64,000 bases of DNA from Gracilimonas sediminicola (GTDB taxonomy: Bacteria; Bacteroidota; Rhodothermia; Balneolales; Balneolaceae), in NCBI RefSeq assembly GCF_024320785.1, contig NZ_JANDBC010000001.1:1618001-1682000 (forward strand), given 5' to 3'. Shown piece by piece: positions 8,536-16,161 of the stretch (positions are counted from its first letter, which is position 1; each line of letters starts with the position of its first letter). Both the position numbers and the translations under genes were made by a program. The notes below the pieces were generated by a model, which was not told the DNA's origin, did not search any database, and saw nothing but the letters and a program-made list of their open reading frames with translations.

Positions 8536-9333
8536 CTACGTAACTTTCTGGTTTTTCAAAATCTTGTTTAATAACGTTGGGGAGAACCGCTGCACCCAAA
8601 GGGCCAATTTTTCTTTAAAGCCCGTTACATAGATTTCCTCTTTTTGAGCCTTTATTTTAGGCATCACCTTAGCCACCATTTCATCGGCCGTCATGGCATT
8701 GGAGTGGGCGTCTCCCATCTTGTCGAATTTGGAACCGTCTCCGGTTAAGGCATTTTTGGAGATGTCGGTTTTGATGAATCCCGGGCAAAGTAAGGTCACG
8801 GCTACGTTATGCTCATACATTTCCTGTCGAAGTGAATTGAAAAATCCCTGAACCGCATGTTTACTGCCGGCATAACCTGACCGAAATTTAGTGCCAATTT
8901 TACCCGCCACGCTGCTGGTTACGATGATATGCCCCGATTTCCGATCCACCATATGTGGGAGTACTTCTTTAGTCAACCCAACAGCCCCAAAATAATTGAT
9001 CTCCATCAGTCGCCGGAATGTGCTCATTTCAGATTCCATCACGGTTGACCGCTGACTCACCCCTCCGTTATTAATCAGAACGTCAATCTGACCAAAGGCA
9101 GCCAGCGCTTCCTTGGTTTTTTCGGGAAAAGAGTCCCCGTCCATCAAATCGAGAGCGATAATCTTCACATTGGAAGTGTCTTCTCCCAAACTATTCCTTA
9201 CTTCTTCCAAAACCTCTTGTCTGCGCGAAGATAGAATCAGGTTGGCCCCTTCTTTGTAGAATGCCCTGGTGAAGGCCTCTCCGATTCCTGATGATGCCCC
9301 GGTAATCCAGATGGTTTTTCCTTGGTAATTCAT
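8536..9333 (-). CDS. Short-chain dehydrogenase/reductase (SDR)
   Basis: 265 residues, the normal length for a classical SDR with a Rossmann fold. The NAD(P)-binding motif is TGASSGIGE (about 11-19). The structural motif reads NNGG rather than the usual NNAG (about 87-90). The catalytic Ser lies in VTSSVAGK (about 141) and the catalytic Tyr/Lys in YAGSK (about 155-159). The substrate is unknown. It resembles the DltE/YqjQ-type SDRs that carry a C-terminal extension. It is transcribed away from the OmpR/kinase pair, and the shared 127-bp spacer holds a long hairpin. Confidence 0.88.
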   Translation of the reverse strand: MNYQGKTIWITGASSGIGEAFTRAFYKEGANLILSSRRQEVLEEVRNSLGEDTSNVKIIALDLMDGDSFPEKTKEALAAFGQIDVLINNGGVSQRSTVMESEMSTFRRLMEINYFGAVGLTKEVLPHMVDRKSGHIIVTSSVAGKIGTKFRSGYAGSKHAVQGFFNSLRQEMYEHNVAVTLLCPGFIKTDISKNALTGDGSKFDKMGDAHSNAMTADEMVAKVMPKIKAQKEEIYVTGFKEKLALWVQRFSPTLLNKILKNQKVT

Positions 9334-9376
9334 TCGTAAATTCTGATTTTTTGCAGTAATAAGCGTTACAGTATGA

Positions 9377-9431
9377 AAGTGTTGGGGTGTTAAAGTAATG
9401 CTAAAAAACGTACTTTAACACCCGAACACTT
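9377..9431. repeat. 21-bp intergenic inverted repeat (hairpin)
   Basis: Arm 1 at 9377-9397 (AAGTGTTGGGGTGTTAAAGTA) pairs with arm 2 at 9411-9431 with a single mismatch (9384/9424). The loop is 13 nt. It sits between divergent genes, 30 nt before the response-regulator start. It could be a dispersed repeat, an operator or a cruciform. Confidence 0.8.
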
Positions 9432-9460
9432 AAACACGTTTATACATAAAAAGTGAATAA

Positions 9461-10162
9461 ATGAGCAACAAACATACAATCCTGTTGGTGGAAGACGAGG
9501 AAGAATCCGGCGAGATGCTGGCAAACTTTCTGGAACTTAATGACTATGATGTCCTGTGGGCAAAAGACGGCAAAAAAGCCATTGAACTAATTGATGATAA
9601 CGCCAATGATCTACACCTGGCTATTCTTGATATCATGGTTCCCCATTACGATGGGAAAGAAATATGCAGACACATTCGCAAACATCCGGTGGTGTACGAA
9701 ATCCCGGTTCTTTTTCTGACAGCACGGGATGAAGAGAAAGATGAAATCGAGGGGCTTGAGCTCGGGGCGGATGATTACATCAAAAAGCCAGCCAGCTTGA
9801 ACCTTGTGAAAGCACATGTTGAAACACAACTGCGCCGTCGTTCGCCAGATAAAAGTAACTGGATTCAGTACGGGCATGTGTATTTAGACCTGGACTCTAA
9901 GGAGCTCTACATCAACGAAGAACTTATTGACCTGACGCACACCGAGTACACCATAGCGGAAATGATTTTGCAGAACCCTAAACTGGTATACAGCCGGCAG
10001 CAGATTCTGGAAAAGATCTCCGATGAGGAAAAGTATGTATTTGACAGGACCGTTGATGTACATGTCAAAAATCTGCGCTTAAAAATGGGTGATGAAGGCA
10101 AGCTCATAAAAACATACCGCGGTGTTGGCTATGGGTTCAATAAAGAGTTTCTACACAGATGA
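9461..10162 (+). CDS. OmpR/PhoB-family response regulator
   Basis: 233 residues. The receiver domain has the acidic pair EDEEE (about 11), the phospho-Asp in ILDIMVP (about 55), Thr in FLTARDE (about 83) and KKPA (about 106). A winged-helix Trans_reg_C domain covers about 135-230 (LTHTEYTIAEMIL, RTVDVHVKNLRLKMGD, IKTYRGVGYGF). It overlaps the kinase gene by 4 nt (ATGA at 10159-10162), so the two form a standard two-component operon. The signal is unknown. Confidence 0.93.
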   Translation: MSNKHTILLVEDEEESGEMLANFLELNDYDVLWAKDGKKAIELIDDNANDLHLAILDIMVPHYDGKEICRHIRKHPVVYEIPVLFLTARDEEKDEIEGLELGADDYIKKPASLNLVKAHVETQLRRRSPDKSNWIQYGHVYLDLDSKELYINEELIDLTHTEYTIAEMILQNPKLVYSRQQILEKISDEEKYVFDRTVDVHVKNLRLKMGDEGKLIKTYRGVGYGFNKEFLHR

Positions 10163-11565
10163 AAATAAGATCCAAACTGGCGTGGACCTATATCATCCTG
10201 CTTATCATCGGGATCATCACCATTAGTGCCTATTCCATACTAACTATCCGCAGCTTTTTGTTGGATGAAGGCGTGGAACAGTTTGAGAGGGATGCTCTTT
10301 CCCTGGCTCTTGCGGCTGGTAGTTTTAAAGATAATGCTCTGTTTGATGATAAAATTCAGCGGCAAGCCCGACTTTCTAAATACGAAATGGCGGTTTATGA
10401 CAGAGGCGGGGTTCGCTTTTTAACCTTTCCTGATTCTGCTTTTGAGGATGTAGAACCGTATTTGAACGAAGATTTACTGACCGAGCTGGAGCGTGAAGAT
10501 GGCGACCCTATCGTCCGGTCTGACGAGAACCCGGAGAAGCTTATCGCTTATGTAGATCTGGGTCAGTCGGATAACGCCGCTCAGTACCTGAGAATAAGTC
10601 AGGACAAAAGGCAGTATTACGCAGCTGTAGCCAGCATTCGTCATATTATTTATGCGGGGATGTTCTTCTCTATAGCAGCGGTGATTGTGGTTAGTATCTT
10701 ATTTGCGCGGTACATGGCGGCACCCATTCAGCGGTTGAATGAGGCAGCACTTGATATCGCAAAAGGAAATCTGGACCGAAAAATTGATCTGAACAGAAAT
10801 GATGAGTTCGGCACGTTAGCTGATTCTCTAAATCATATGGCTCGCACCCTTCGGGCAGATAATGAGAAGCTGAAAATGCTCAACGAAAAGCAGAGCCAGT
10901 TTTTCGCGGATATAACTCACGAAGTCAGAAATCCCCTGCACACCATTTCCGGAGCCCTGGAAATGTTAGAGCTGAAAAACCTTCAGCCCGAAAAGAAAAA
11001 GCAGTATATGTTGACCGCTCAGAAACAGATCAAGCGAGTAGCCCGGCTATTTGAAGACATCAAAACATTGCAACGCTATGACTTTGACGAAAACTTTATC
11101 AATCGGGAGGTTTTTGACTTAAAGGAAATTATTGACGAAGCGTTGATGATGTATGAGCCGATTGCACAGGAAAAAGGACTTCAGCTTAAAGCAGCTAACC
11201 TTAAGTCATTTATGGTAAATGCCGATCCAAATAAAATGGAGCAGGTGGTAGATAACCTGATTTCGAATGCCATTAAATACACGCAGGAAGGTGAGGTGGA
11301 AGTTGGGCTGAAGCAAATGGATGAGCGGGTAGAAGTGTACGTAAAAGATACAGGACCCGGAATTGGCGAGGAACATCTGGATCGTTTGTTCGATCGCTTT
11401 TATCGTACTGATAAGGCACGATCAAGAGACAAGGGCGGAACAGGTTTGGGCTTATCGGTTGTTAAGGGAATCCTCAATGCACATCAAAGTGATATCAAGG
11501 TAGAGAGTGAAGAAGGAGTTGGAAGCCGGTTCTATTTCAGAATTCCAATCTATGAAAATAGCTGA
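10159..11565 (+). CDS. Membrane sensor histidine kinase (HAMP)
   Basis: 468 residues. TM1 spans about 9-31, followed by a periplasmic sensor loop of roughly 130 residues. TM2 spans about 165-188 and leads into a HAMP domain (APIQRLNEAALDIAKGNLDRKI). The HisKA box is ADITHEVRNPLHT (His at about 255). HATPase_c has N, G1 and G2 boxes (NLISNAIKY, DTGPGIG, GGTGLGLSVVKG). It is partner to the OmpR-type regulator directly upstream. Its last 29 bases overlap the end of the convergent MIP-channel gene. Confidence 0.92.
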   Translation: MKIRSKLAWTYIILLIIGIITISAYSILTIRSFLLDEGVEQFERDALSLALAAGSFKDNALFDDKIQRQARLSKYEMAVYDRGGVRFLTFPDSAFEDVEPYLNEDLLTELEREDGDPIVRSDENPEKLIAYVDLGQSDNAAQYLRISQDKRQYYAAVASIRHIIYAGMFFSIAAVIVVSILFARYMAAPIQRLNEAALDIAKGNLDRKIDLNRNDEFGTLADSLNHMARTLRADNEKLKMLNEKQSQFFADITHEVRNPLHTISGALEMLELKNLQPEKKKQYMLTAQKQIKRVARLFEDIKTLQRYDFDENFINREVFDLKEIIDEALMMYEPIAQEKGLQLKAANLKSFMVNADPNKMEQVVDNLISNAIKYTQEGEVEVGLKQMDERVEVYVKDTGPGIGEEHLDRLFDRFYRTDKARSRDKGGTGLGLSVVKGILNAHQSDIKVESEEGVGSRFYFRIPIYENS

Positions 11566-12178
11566 ACGCAAAAGCAGCTAATGCCCCACCCGTTAAGGGA
11601 GCCAGTGTATAAAGCAGAGAGTGAATAATAGAATTTCCTCCGTTGATAAGATCGAAGCTGGCTGTGCCGATGGAGGTTGCCGGGTTTAAAATACCACCTG
11701 AAACGGGGGTAGCCACCATAAGCATCCCGCCAAAAGCGAGACCAACAGCCAAACCGGAGAGAGAACTTTTACGAAAGCTTTTAGTGAGGGCCAGAGTCAG
11801 CATCACTAACACAAAAATGAAGGTGAATACCACCTCGGCAAATACCTGCTGATATAAATTGGTGGTAGCCGGCGGTTCAATGTAAAAAACGGAAGTGGAG
11901 AGAAAGAAAATTGCTGCTGCTGCCAGAAATGCTCCGAAAAGCTGTGCGATCAGGTAGCCTGCAAATTCAGCTCCGGAAAGCCTTCTTTTTAAAAAAAATG
12001 CGAGGGAAACGGCAGGGTTATAGTGAGCTCCCGAAATGCGGGAACCAATATAAACCAAAGCCATTAAGGTTAAGCCGATGGCGAGCGGATCTCCTGTAAA
12101 GCCAAAAACCAATACAAGAAAAAAGGCACCAATCGCCTCCATTACATATGAATGCATACCCTGATTGTTAGTCTTCAA
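11537..12178 (-). CDS. MIP-family channel (aquaporin-like)
   Basis: 213 residues with six hydrophobic spans. It has both NPA half-helix boxes: HYNPAVS after TM2 (about 52-58) and LNPATS after TM5 (about 166-171). MIP proteins conduct water or small uncharged solutes such as glycerol. The selectivity-filter residues cannot be assigned with confidence by eye. The 3' end overlaps the convergent kinase gene by 29 bp. Confidence 0.85.
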   Translation of the reverse strand: MKTNNQGMHSYVMEAIGAFFLVLVFGFTGDPLAIGLTLMALVYIGSRISGAHYNPAVSLAFFLKRRLSGAEFAGYLIAQLFGAFLAAAAIFFLSTSVFYIEPPATTNLYQQVFAEVVFTFIFVLVMLTLALTKSFRKSSLSGLAVGLAFGGMLMVATPVSGGILNPATSIGTASFDLINGGNSIIHSLLYTLAPLTGGALAAFAFSYFHRLEF

Positions 12179-12322
12179 ATAAACTCCGAATGTCCTTCCT
12201 TTCAGCTGAAACTACCTGCCGGAAGAAGGAATTGCAAGAAAGCACAGTAGTATTTTTGTAAAAATTTCCTACAAATAAATCTAACTATTTAACTTCATAT
12301 AGGTTTAGAAAAAGGATATTTT

Positions 12323-12658
12323 TTGACAAATAAAACTTTTGTGATGAAAATACTTCAACAATTAAAATCCCGGTGGGGAATAACCAGCAACTGGCAGGTG
12401 CTGGTGATACTCATCGTCTTTGCTTGCACCGGCTTTACGGCACTTTACGCCAGACGTTTCGTTTTTAATCTGATAGGGATTATCGACACGGATCCGTTCT
12501 GGCTTAAGGCGGTTGTTTGGCTGGTAACTATCCTTCCGCTGTATAATATTTTTCTGCTGATCTACGGGGCCTTGTTTGGTCAATTTGAATTTTTCTGGGC
12601 TTTCTTTAAAAAGATGATGAGCCGCATGGTACCAGGTAAATCGGGCTCAGGGGGATAG
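12323..12658 (+). CDS. Small inner-membrane protein (DUF6787-like)
   Basis: 111 residues from a TTG at 12323, or 104 from the ATG at 12344. AAAGGA at 12311-12316 lies 6 nt before the TTG and favours that start; family length favours the ATG. Two hydrophobic helices surround an aromatic linker, and the LPLYNIFLLIYGALFGQFEFFW block resembles the DUF6787 membrane family of Bacteroidota. Function is unknown. It stands alone on the plus strand, converging with the MmcQ/YjbR-like gene 3 nt away. Confidence 0.7.
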   Translation: MTNKTFVMKILQQLKSRWGITSNWQVLVILIVFACTGFTALYARRFVFNLIGIIDTDPFWLKAVVWLVTILPLYNIFLLIYGALFGQFEFFWAFFKKMMSRMVPGKSGSGG

Positions 12659-12661
12659 TGC

Positions 12662-12997
12662 TTAACGATCTTTTCGGGGAAGCTTGGCGACTACTAAGTC
12701 ATAAGAATGTTTAATCAGCTCAAAGAGTAGCTCATCTCCCAAAGCACCGGTAGTGCTCACCGTGTTCCAGTGCTTTTTGTTCATATGATAGCCGGGCTTA
12801 ACTTCCTCATAAGATGCGCGAAGTTCGAGCGCTCTCACCGGCTCACACTTAAGGTTGATGCTTTCAAAAACCTCAATGTCGGTAAGGGCAAACATCTTGC
12901 CCATTACTTTAAAAACCAGCGTTTGTTCTCCAAATGGGAAGTCTTCGGAAACCCCGGGCAGTGACAGGCAATAATCGTAGAAAGCCTCAATATGCAT
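12662..12997 (-). CDS. MmcQ/YjbR-family protein
   Basis: 111 residues matching the MmcQ/YjbR fold in length and pattern: PGVSEDFPFGE near the N terminus, VMGKMFAL, INLKC, and a conserved MNKKHWNTV motif. Members have a CyaY-like fold with proposed DNA binding, but biological roles are poorly known. It overlaps the upstream DUF423 gene by 11 nt, so the two are probably translated together. Confidence 0.85.
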   Translation of the reverse strand: MHIEAFYDYCLSLPGVSEDFPFGEQTLVFKVMGKMFALTDIEVFESINLKCEPVRALELRASYEEVKPGYHMNKKHWNTVSTTGALGDELLFELIKHSYDLVVAKLPRKDR

Positions 12998-13364
12998 TTC
13001 TCAAAACCTGCACTCCAAGCAGTACCCATCCGGTAATAAAAGCGACACCACCAATGGGGGTTATAGCTCCGAGCCAGCTTGCTCCGGACAGGCACAGTAT
13101 ATACAGGCTGCCGGAGAAAATAAGGATTCCTGACAGAATCAGTGAAGCCGGCCAGGTTACAACCATCTGAAACTGAGCTCCGATTAGGGCAATCAGCATC
13201 AAACCCAGAGCATGCCATGCATGATATTGAACGGCCGTTTGCCAGGTTTCGAGTCGCTCTGCACTCAGAGTATTTTTTAAAGCATGGGCGCCGAAAGCAC
13301 CGGCTGCTACAGCAATGGTGAGCAAGAAAGCCGCAACAGCAAGTATGATTTTAGGATTGGACAT
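12987..13364 (-). CDS. DUF423 family membrane protein (YgdD-like)
   Basis: 125 residues with four hydrophobic helices. It carries the DUF423 signature GAFGAHALK and the following TWQTAVQYHAWHALGL (about 23-55). The family is widespread in inner membranes; no biochemical role is established. It is upstream partner of the MmcQ/YjbR-like gene with an 11-nt overlap. Confidence 0.9.
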   Translation of the reverse strand: MSNPKIILAVAAFLLTIAVAAGAFGAHALKNTLSAERLETWQTAVQYHAWHALGLMLIALIGAQFQMVVTWPASLILSGILIFSGSLYILCLSGASWLGAITPIGGVAFITGWVLLGVQVLRNAY

Positions 13365-13374
13365 CTTGATAACT

Positions 13375-13435
13375 GTTATTCGTTATTTTGAGAATGGATG
13401 AATATCCTTGATAAGTTAATAATTACACGAATAAC
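13375..13435. repeat. Intergenic inverted repeat GTTATTCGT / ACGAATAAC
   Basis: Perfect 9-bp arms at 13375-13383 and 13427-13435 in the spacer between the DUF423 start and the CDGSH-gene stop. The same GAATAAC-type sequence recurs at other gene borders in the window (6969-7006, about 26690-26705, about 27838-27848). Confidence 0.45.
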
Positions 13436-13437
13436 CT

Positions 13438-14097
13438 TTAATCAGAGACAAAACCGACTTTCTTGTGAGTGCCATCGCAAAAGGGTTTGGTATGGGATCC
13501 CCCACAGCGACAAAAACTCATTTTCTTGCTGCATGTTTCCCTTCCGGTTTCTTCACCTACCAGGTCGTAATTACCCTGTACCAGAAAGGGCGCGTTATCA
13601 AACAGTTTGATGGAAAGCTCCCCACCCTTTCCGTTTACCGGTTCGGTGCGCAGGCGTTCCGGGTTGTAGGAGGTATCGGCTTTGAACTCGGCCTCAATAT
13701 GTGAGTTATCGCAAAGAGGTTTATTCTTGGATTTACCACAGCGGCACATGGCTACGCGTGTATCTTTGAGCACGACGTTTTCATCCATATCACGAATCAC
13801 CACTTCGCCGTGAATATAAATGGGCCCGTCTTTCTCTATGGTGATTACATTCTGTTCCGGCGCCTCTTCCTTTTCAGTGGTTTTCTTTAATTCATAATGT
13901 AAGGCTCCGGTAGGGCATCGCTCAATCACTTCCGCCAGATCCCCGGCTTCGGCTTGCTCAGGTTGTATCCAGGGCTTTTGGTTGGGGTCGAATACATCGG
14001 GTAGCCCGTGCACACACTCTTCAGCATGGATACATCGCTTCAGGTCCCAGGTGACTTTGATGTCTTCGTTTTCGTAGGATAATATTTTCTCTTTCAT
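13438..14097 (-). CDS. Ferredoxin-like plus double CDGSH iron-sulfur protein
   Basis: 219 residues. Residues about 1-70 form a Fer4_19/divergent ferredoxin domain (DLKRCIHAEEC, RCPTGAL). Two CDGSH zinc-finger-like 2Fe-2S sites follow: CRCGKSKNKPLCDNSH (about 122-137) and CRCGGSHTKPFCDGTH (about 196-211). CDGSH clusters use three Cys and one His; both sets are complete here. The role is presumably electron transfer or redox/iron sensing. A 16-bp palindrome lies 20 nt before the start codon and is a plausible operator. Confidence 0.9.
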   Translation of the reverse strand: MKEKILSYENEDIKVTWDLKRCIHAEECVHGLPDVFDPNQKPWIQPEQAEAGDLAEVIERCPTGALHYELKKTTEKEEAPEQNVITIEKDGPIYIHGEVVIRDMDENVVLKDTRVAMCRCGKSKNKPLCDNSHIEAEFKADTSYNPERLRTEPVNGKGGELSIKLFDNAPFLVQGNYDLVGEETGRETCSKKMSFCRCGGSHTKPFCDGTHKKVGFVSD

Positions 14098-14117
14098 GAT
14101 GAATGTCCGGGTTTAAG

Positions 14118-14133
14118 ATTATCAGATGATAAT
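14118..14133. promoter_or_regulatory. 16-bp palindrome, possible operator of the CDGSH gene
   Basis: ATTATCA-GA-TGATAAT, perfect 7-bp arms, 20 nt upstream of the CDGSH start. The GATAAT half-sites recall Fur-type boxes, though in the opposite arrangement. Regulation is inferred. Confidence 0.35.
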
Positions 14134-14159
14134 GAAGCAGCTTCACCAAACCAAGTTTG

Positions 14160-15002
14160 TTAAACGGTACACACTTCCTCTGCTTCCTTTATAATTTTTG
14201 ATCTTTTACTATGGCTGAACCGCAGTTGATTCAAGACCTCTTGCTGATCCAGCAGCTGCTTGCAATGAACGATATCCTCATTTAATAATGACTGTTTCTC
14301 TTTCCTGGTTAAGCTTAGTAAAGCTGTAATCGGGTGGATTTGTGTCTCTTCAATCAAGCTGCGCAATCCCTGTCCTTTTGGGTAATTCCAGCTCAGTAAT
14401 TTCATTCCGGAGCATGCAGCGTAATCAATAGCATCCTGAGTAAACCGGGTGTTGGTTGCTATAAAACCACAGGATTTTTTGTTTTTTAGATTTGAGTCAG
14501 TCTTCCAGGTTTCTGAAACATCCAAAAAACGGGACTGCACATACAAAGGTATAGTGACATTACAATGATGATCTTTCCGGTTATGGAACTTGCATTCAAT
14601 CATGAAAATCTCCTGTTCATCTTGTGCAATTACGTCTATTTCATGAGAAACACACTTACCCTGAACGGTTTCCCCAACCTCAGTTTTGTACCCTAAGCTC
14701 CTGAATACTTCAGAAATCAAAACTTCAAAAGGATATCCTGATGGGCCAAGTTCGAGCAACGATTCTTTCAGTTTATATCTGCGTGCCACTCGCTTCGAGT
14801 TCTTTTTGAGAAGACGGTAAGCCTCGCGGTAAATTTCTTTTGTAGTGATATCATCCCGAAAGTAACCGGTTTCTTCTAAATGATTCACTACAGCCTTAAT
14901 AACCGGCGGCTGAGCACCGGCGTTACCCAACGACTGCTTTAACTTGGACAACTTAAATTTTTCTCGCTCCCCGGTCGACTTTATAACATCAAATGATTTC
15001 AT
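14160..15002 (-). CDS. ATP-cone domain fused to an Mrr-like PD-(D/E)XK nuclease
   Basis: 280 residues. The N terminus (about 1-85) reads as an ATP-cone: VIKSTGEREKFKLSKLKQSL, later RVARRYKLKESLLEL. ATP-cones are the nucleotide-sensing modules of ribonucleotide reductases and NrdR. Residues about 90-190 form a restriction-endonuclease-like fold: PFEVLISEVFRSLGY, then EIDVIAQ with Asp123, and IECK with Glu136 and Lys138. The tail may be a helical DNA-binding region. No methyltransferase or other restriction gene is adjacent. Nuclease activity gated by a nucleotide is inference; the substrate is unknown. Confidence 0.75.
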   Translation of the reverse strand: MKSFDVIKSTGEREKFKLSKLKQSLGNAGAQPPVIKAVVNHLEETGYFRDDITTKEIYREAYRLLKKNSKRVARRYKLKESLLELGPSGYPFEVLISEVFRSLGYKTEVGETVQGKCVSHEIDVIAQDEQEIFMIECKFHNRKDHHCNVTIPLYVQSRFLDVSETWKTDSNLKNKKSCGFIATNTRFTQDAIDYAACSGMKLLSWNYPKGQGLRSLIEETQIHPITALLSLTRKEKQSLLNEDIVHCKQLLDQQEVLNQLRFSHSKRSKIIKEAEEVCTV

Positions 15003-15119
15003 AGAAACAATTACTTAAGGTTTCTCTTTATTGTACCTAAAAAAAGCATCAATATTTGATACTTATCAGAGGTGGAATATATTAATGGAGACGGCTTAAA
15101 TGCCCTCAACCACAATTGA

Positions 15120-15488
15120 ATGAATCAAGATGATATGAGCAAACACGAGAAAATAGATTATGTAGAATTCCCATCAGCGGATCTTGAAGCTACTAAAACC
15201 TTTTTCAGGAATGCCTTTGGCTGGGAGTTCACGGATTATGGACCGGAGTACTGTGATTTTTCGAACGAGGGGATTAACGGAGGGTTTTATAAGTCAGAAA
15301 TGAAATCAACAACCGAAACCGGCGCTGCCCTGGTTATTTTTTTCAGTGAGGATTTGGAAGCCACGTTGGAAAAAGTCAAAAATGCAGGAGCAGAAATTGT
15401 AAAAGACACCTTTTCCTTTCCCGGTGGCCGGCGCTTTCATTTCACCGAACCCAGTGGGAACGAATTTGCGGTGTGGTCAGATAAATAG
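15120..15488 (+). CDS. VOC-family (glyoxalase/bleomycin-resistance fold) protein
   Basis: 122 residues, the length of a single VOC protein with two beta-alpha-beta-beta-beta modules. Features are KIDYVEFPSADLEATKTFFRNAFGW at the start and GRRFHFTEPSGNEFAVW at the end. The FTEPSGNEFA ending is typical of the VOC/glyoxalase-like group near YP_ and PhnB-type proteins. The substrate is unknown. An alternative ATG five codons in (15135) is equally plausible. Confidence 0.85.
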   Translation: MNQDDMSKHEKIDYVEFPSADLEATKTFFRNAFGWEFTDYGPEYCDFSNEGINGGFYKSEMKSTTETGAALVIFFSEDLEATLEKVKNAGAEIVKDTFSFPGGRRFHFTEPSGNEFAVWSDK

Positions 15489-15501
15489 GAATAATGACCT
15501 C

Positions 15502-15547
15502 GCACCAAATCTCAATGACCAATATCCTTGAGCTTGGAATTTGGTGC
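15502..15547. repeat. Intergenic inverted repeat GCACCAAAT/ATTTGGTGC
   Basis: Perfect 9-bp arms at 15502-15510 and 15539-15547, embedded in CTTGAG/CTTGG-rich sequence between the VOC gene and the AraC gene. It looks like a dispersed intergenic repeat or a terminator-like hairpin. Confidence 0.45.
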
Positions 15548-15581
15548 TTGGTACTTGAGGTTTTAAATTTACCTTGACGCT

Positions 15582-16154
15582 ATGGAAAAAATGACGCTGC
15601 ATATAAAAAACATGGTTTGCGACCGCTGCGAGATGGTCATAGAAACCGCGCTTACGGCGCTGGGGCTTAAAGTAGATCATGTTCAGCTTGGAAAGGCTGA
15701 AGTAACCCGCCAGGGGGATCATCCCACCCTTAAAGAGATTGAAAAAGAAATGGAGCGCTTCAACTTTGGGCTGATTAAGGATGAAGATTCTATTTTAGTG
15801 GAAAAGGTGAAAACAACACTGATTCAATGGGTAGATTCGGGAGAGCTGGAAACCGATGACACTTCCTTATCGGATTACCTGGCTAAGAAGCTTGCCAAAA
15901 GTTATGCTACGATATCCCGCATTTTTTCCCGGAAAGAAGAAATTACGATTGAAAAATATTTTATTCGTCTGAAGATTGAAAAGGCCAAAGAACGGGTGGA
16001 GTATGAGAATCTCAGCTTCAGCGAAATTGCGTATCAGTTAGGATATAAGAACCTTCAACACTTATCGCGACAGTTTAAAGAAATAACCGGGATGAGCATG
16101 AGTGAATACCAAAAGCTGCAAAACCCTGAGCGCAAATCGCTTGATAAAATTTAG
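15582..16154 (+). CDS. AraC-family regulator with N-terminal HMA-like metal-binding head (copy 1)
   Basis: 190 residues. The first about 70 residues look like a heavy-metal-associated domain, with MVCDRC supplying Cys13 and Cys16. The C-terminal half is an AraC/XylS double helix-turn-helix: SRIFSRKEE, then SFSEIAYQLGYKNLQHLSRQFKE and the closing TGMSMSEYQKLQ. A metal-sensing activator is inferred. A paralogue with the same CxxC positions lies at 18794-19360, and the two bracket a P1B metal ATPase. The next gene begins 7 nt downstream, so co-transcription is likely. Confidence 0.85.
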   Translation: MEKMTLHIKNMVCDRCEMVIETALTALGLKVDHVQLGKAEVTRQGDHPTLKEIEKEMERFNFGLIKDEDSILVEKVKTTLIQWVDSGELETDDTSLSDYLAKKLAKSYATISRIFSRKEEITIEKYFIRLKIEKAKERVEYENLSFSEIAYQLGYKNLQHLSRQFKEITGMSMSEYQKLQNPERKSLDKI

Positions 16155-16161
16155 AAGTACC

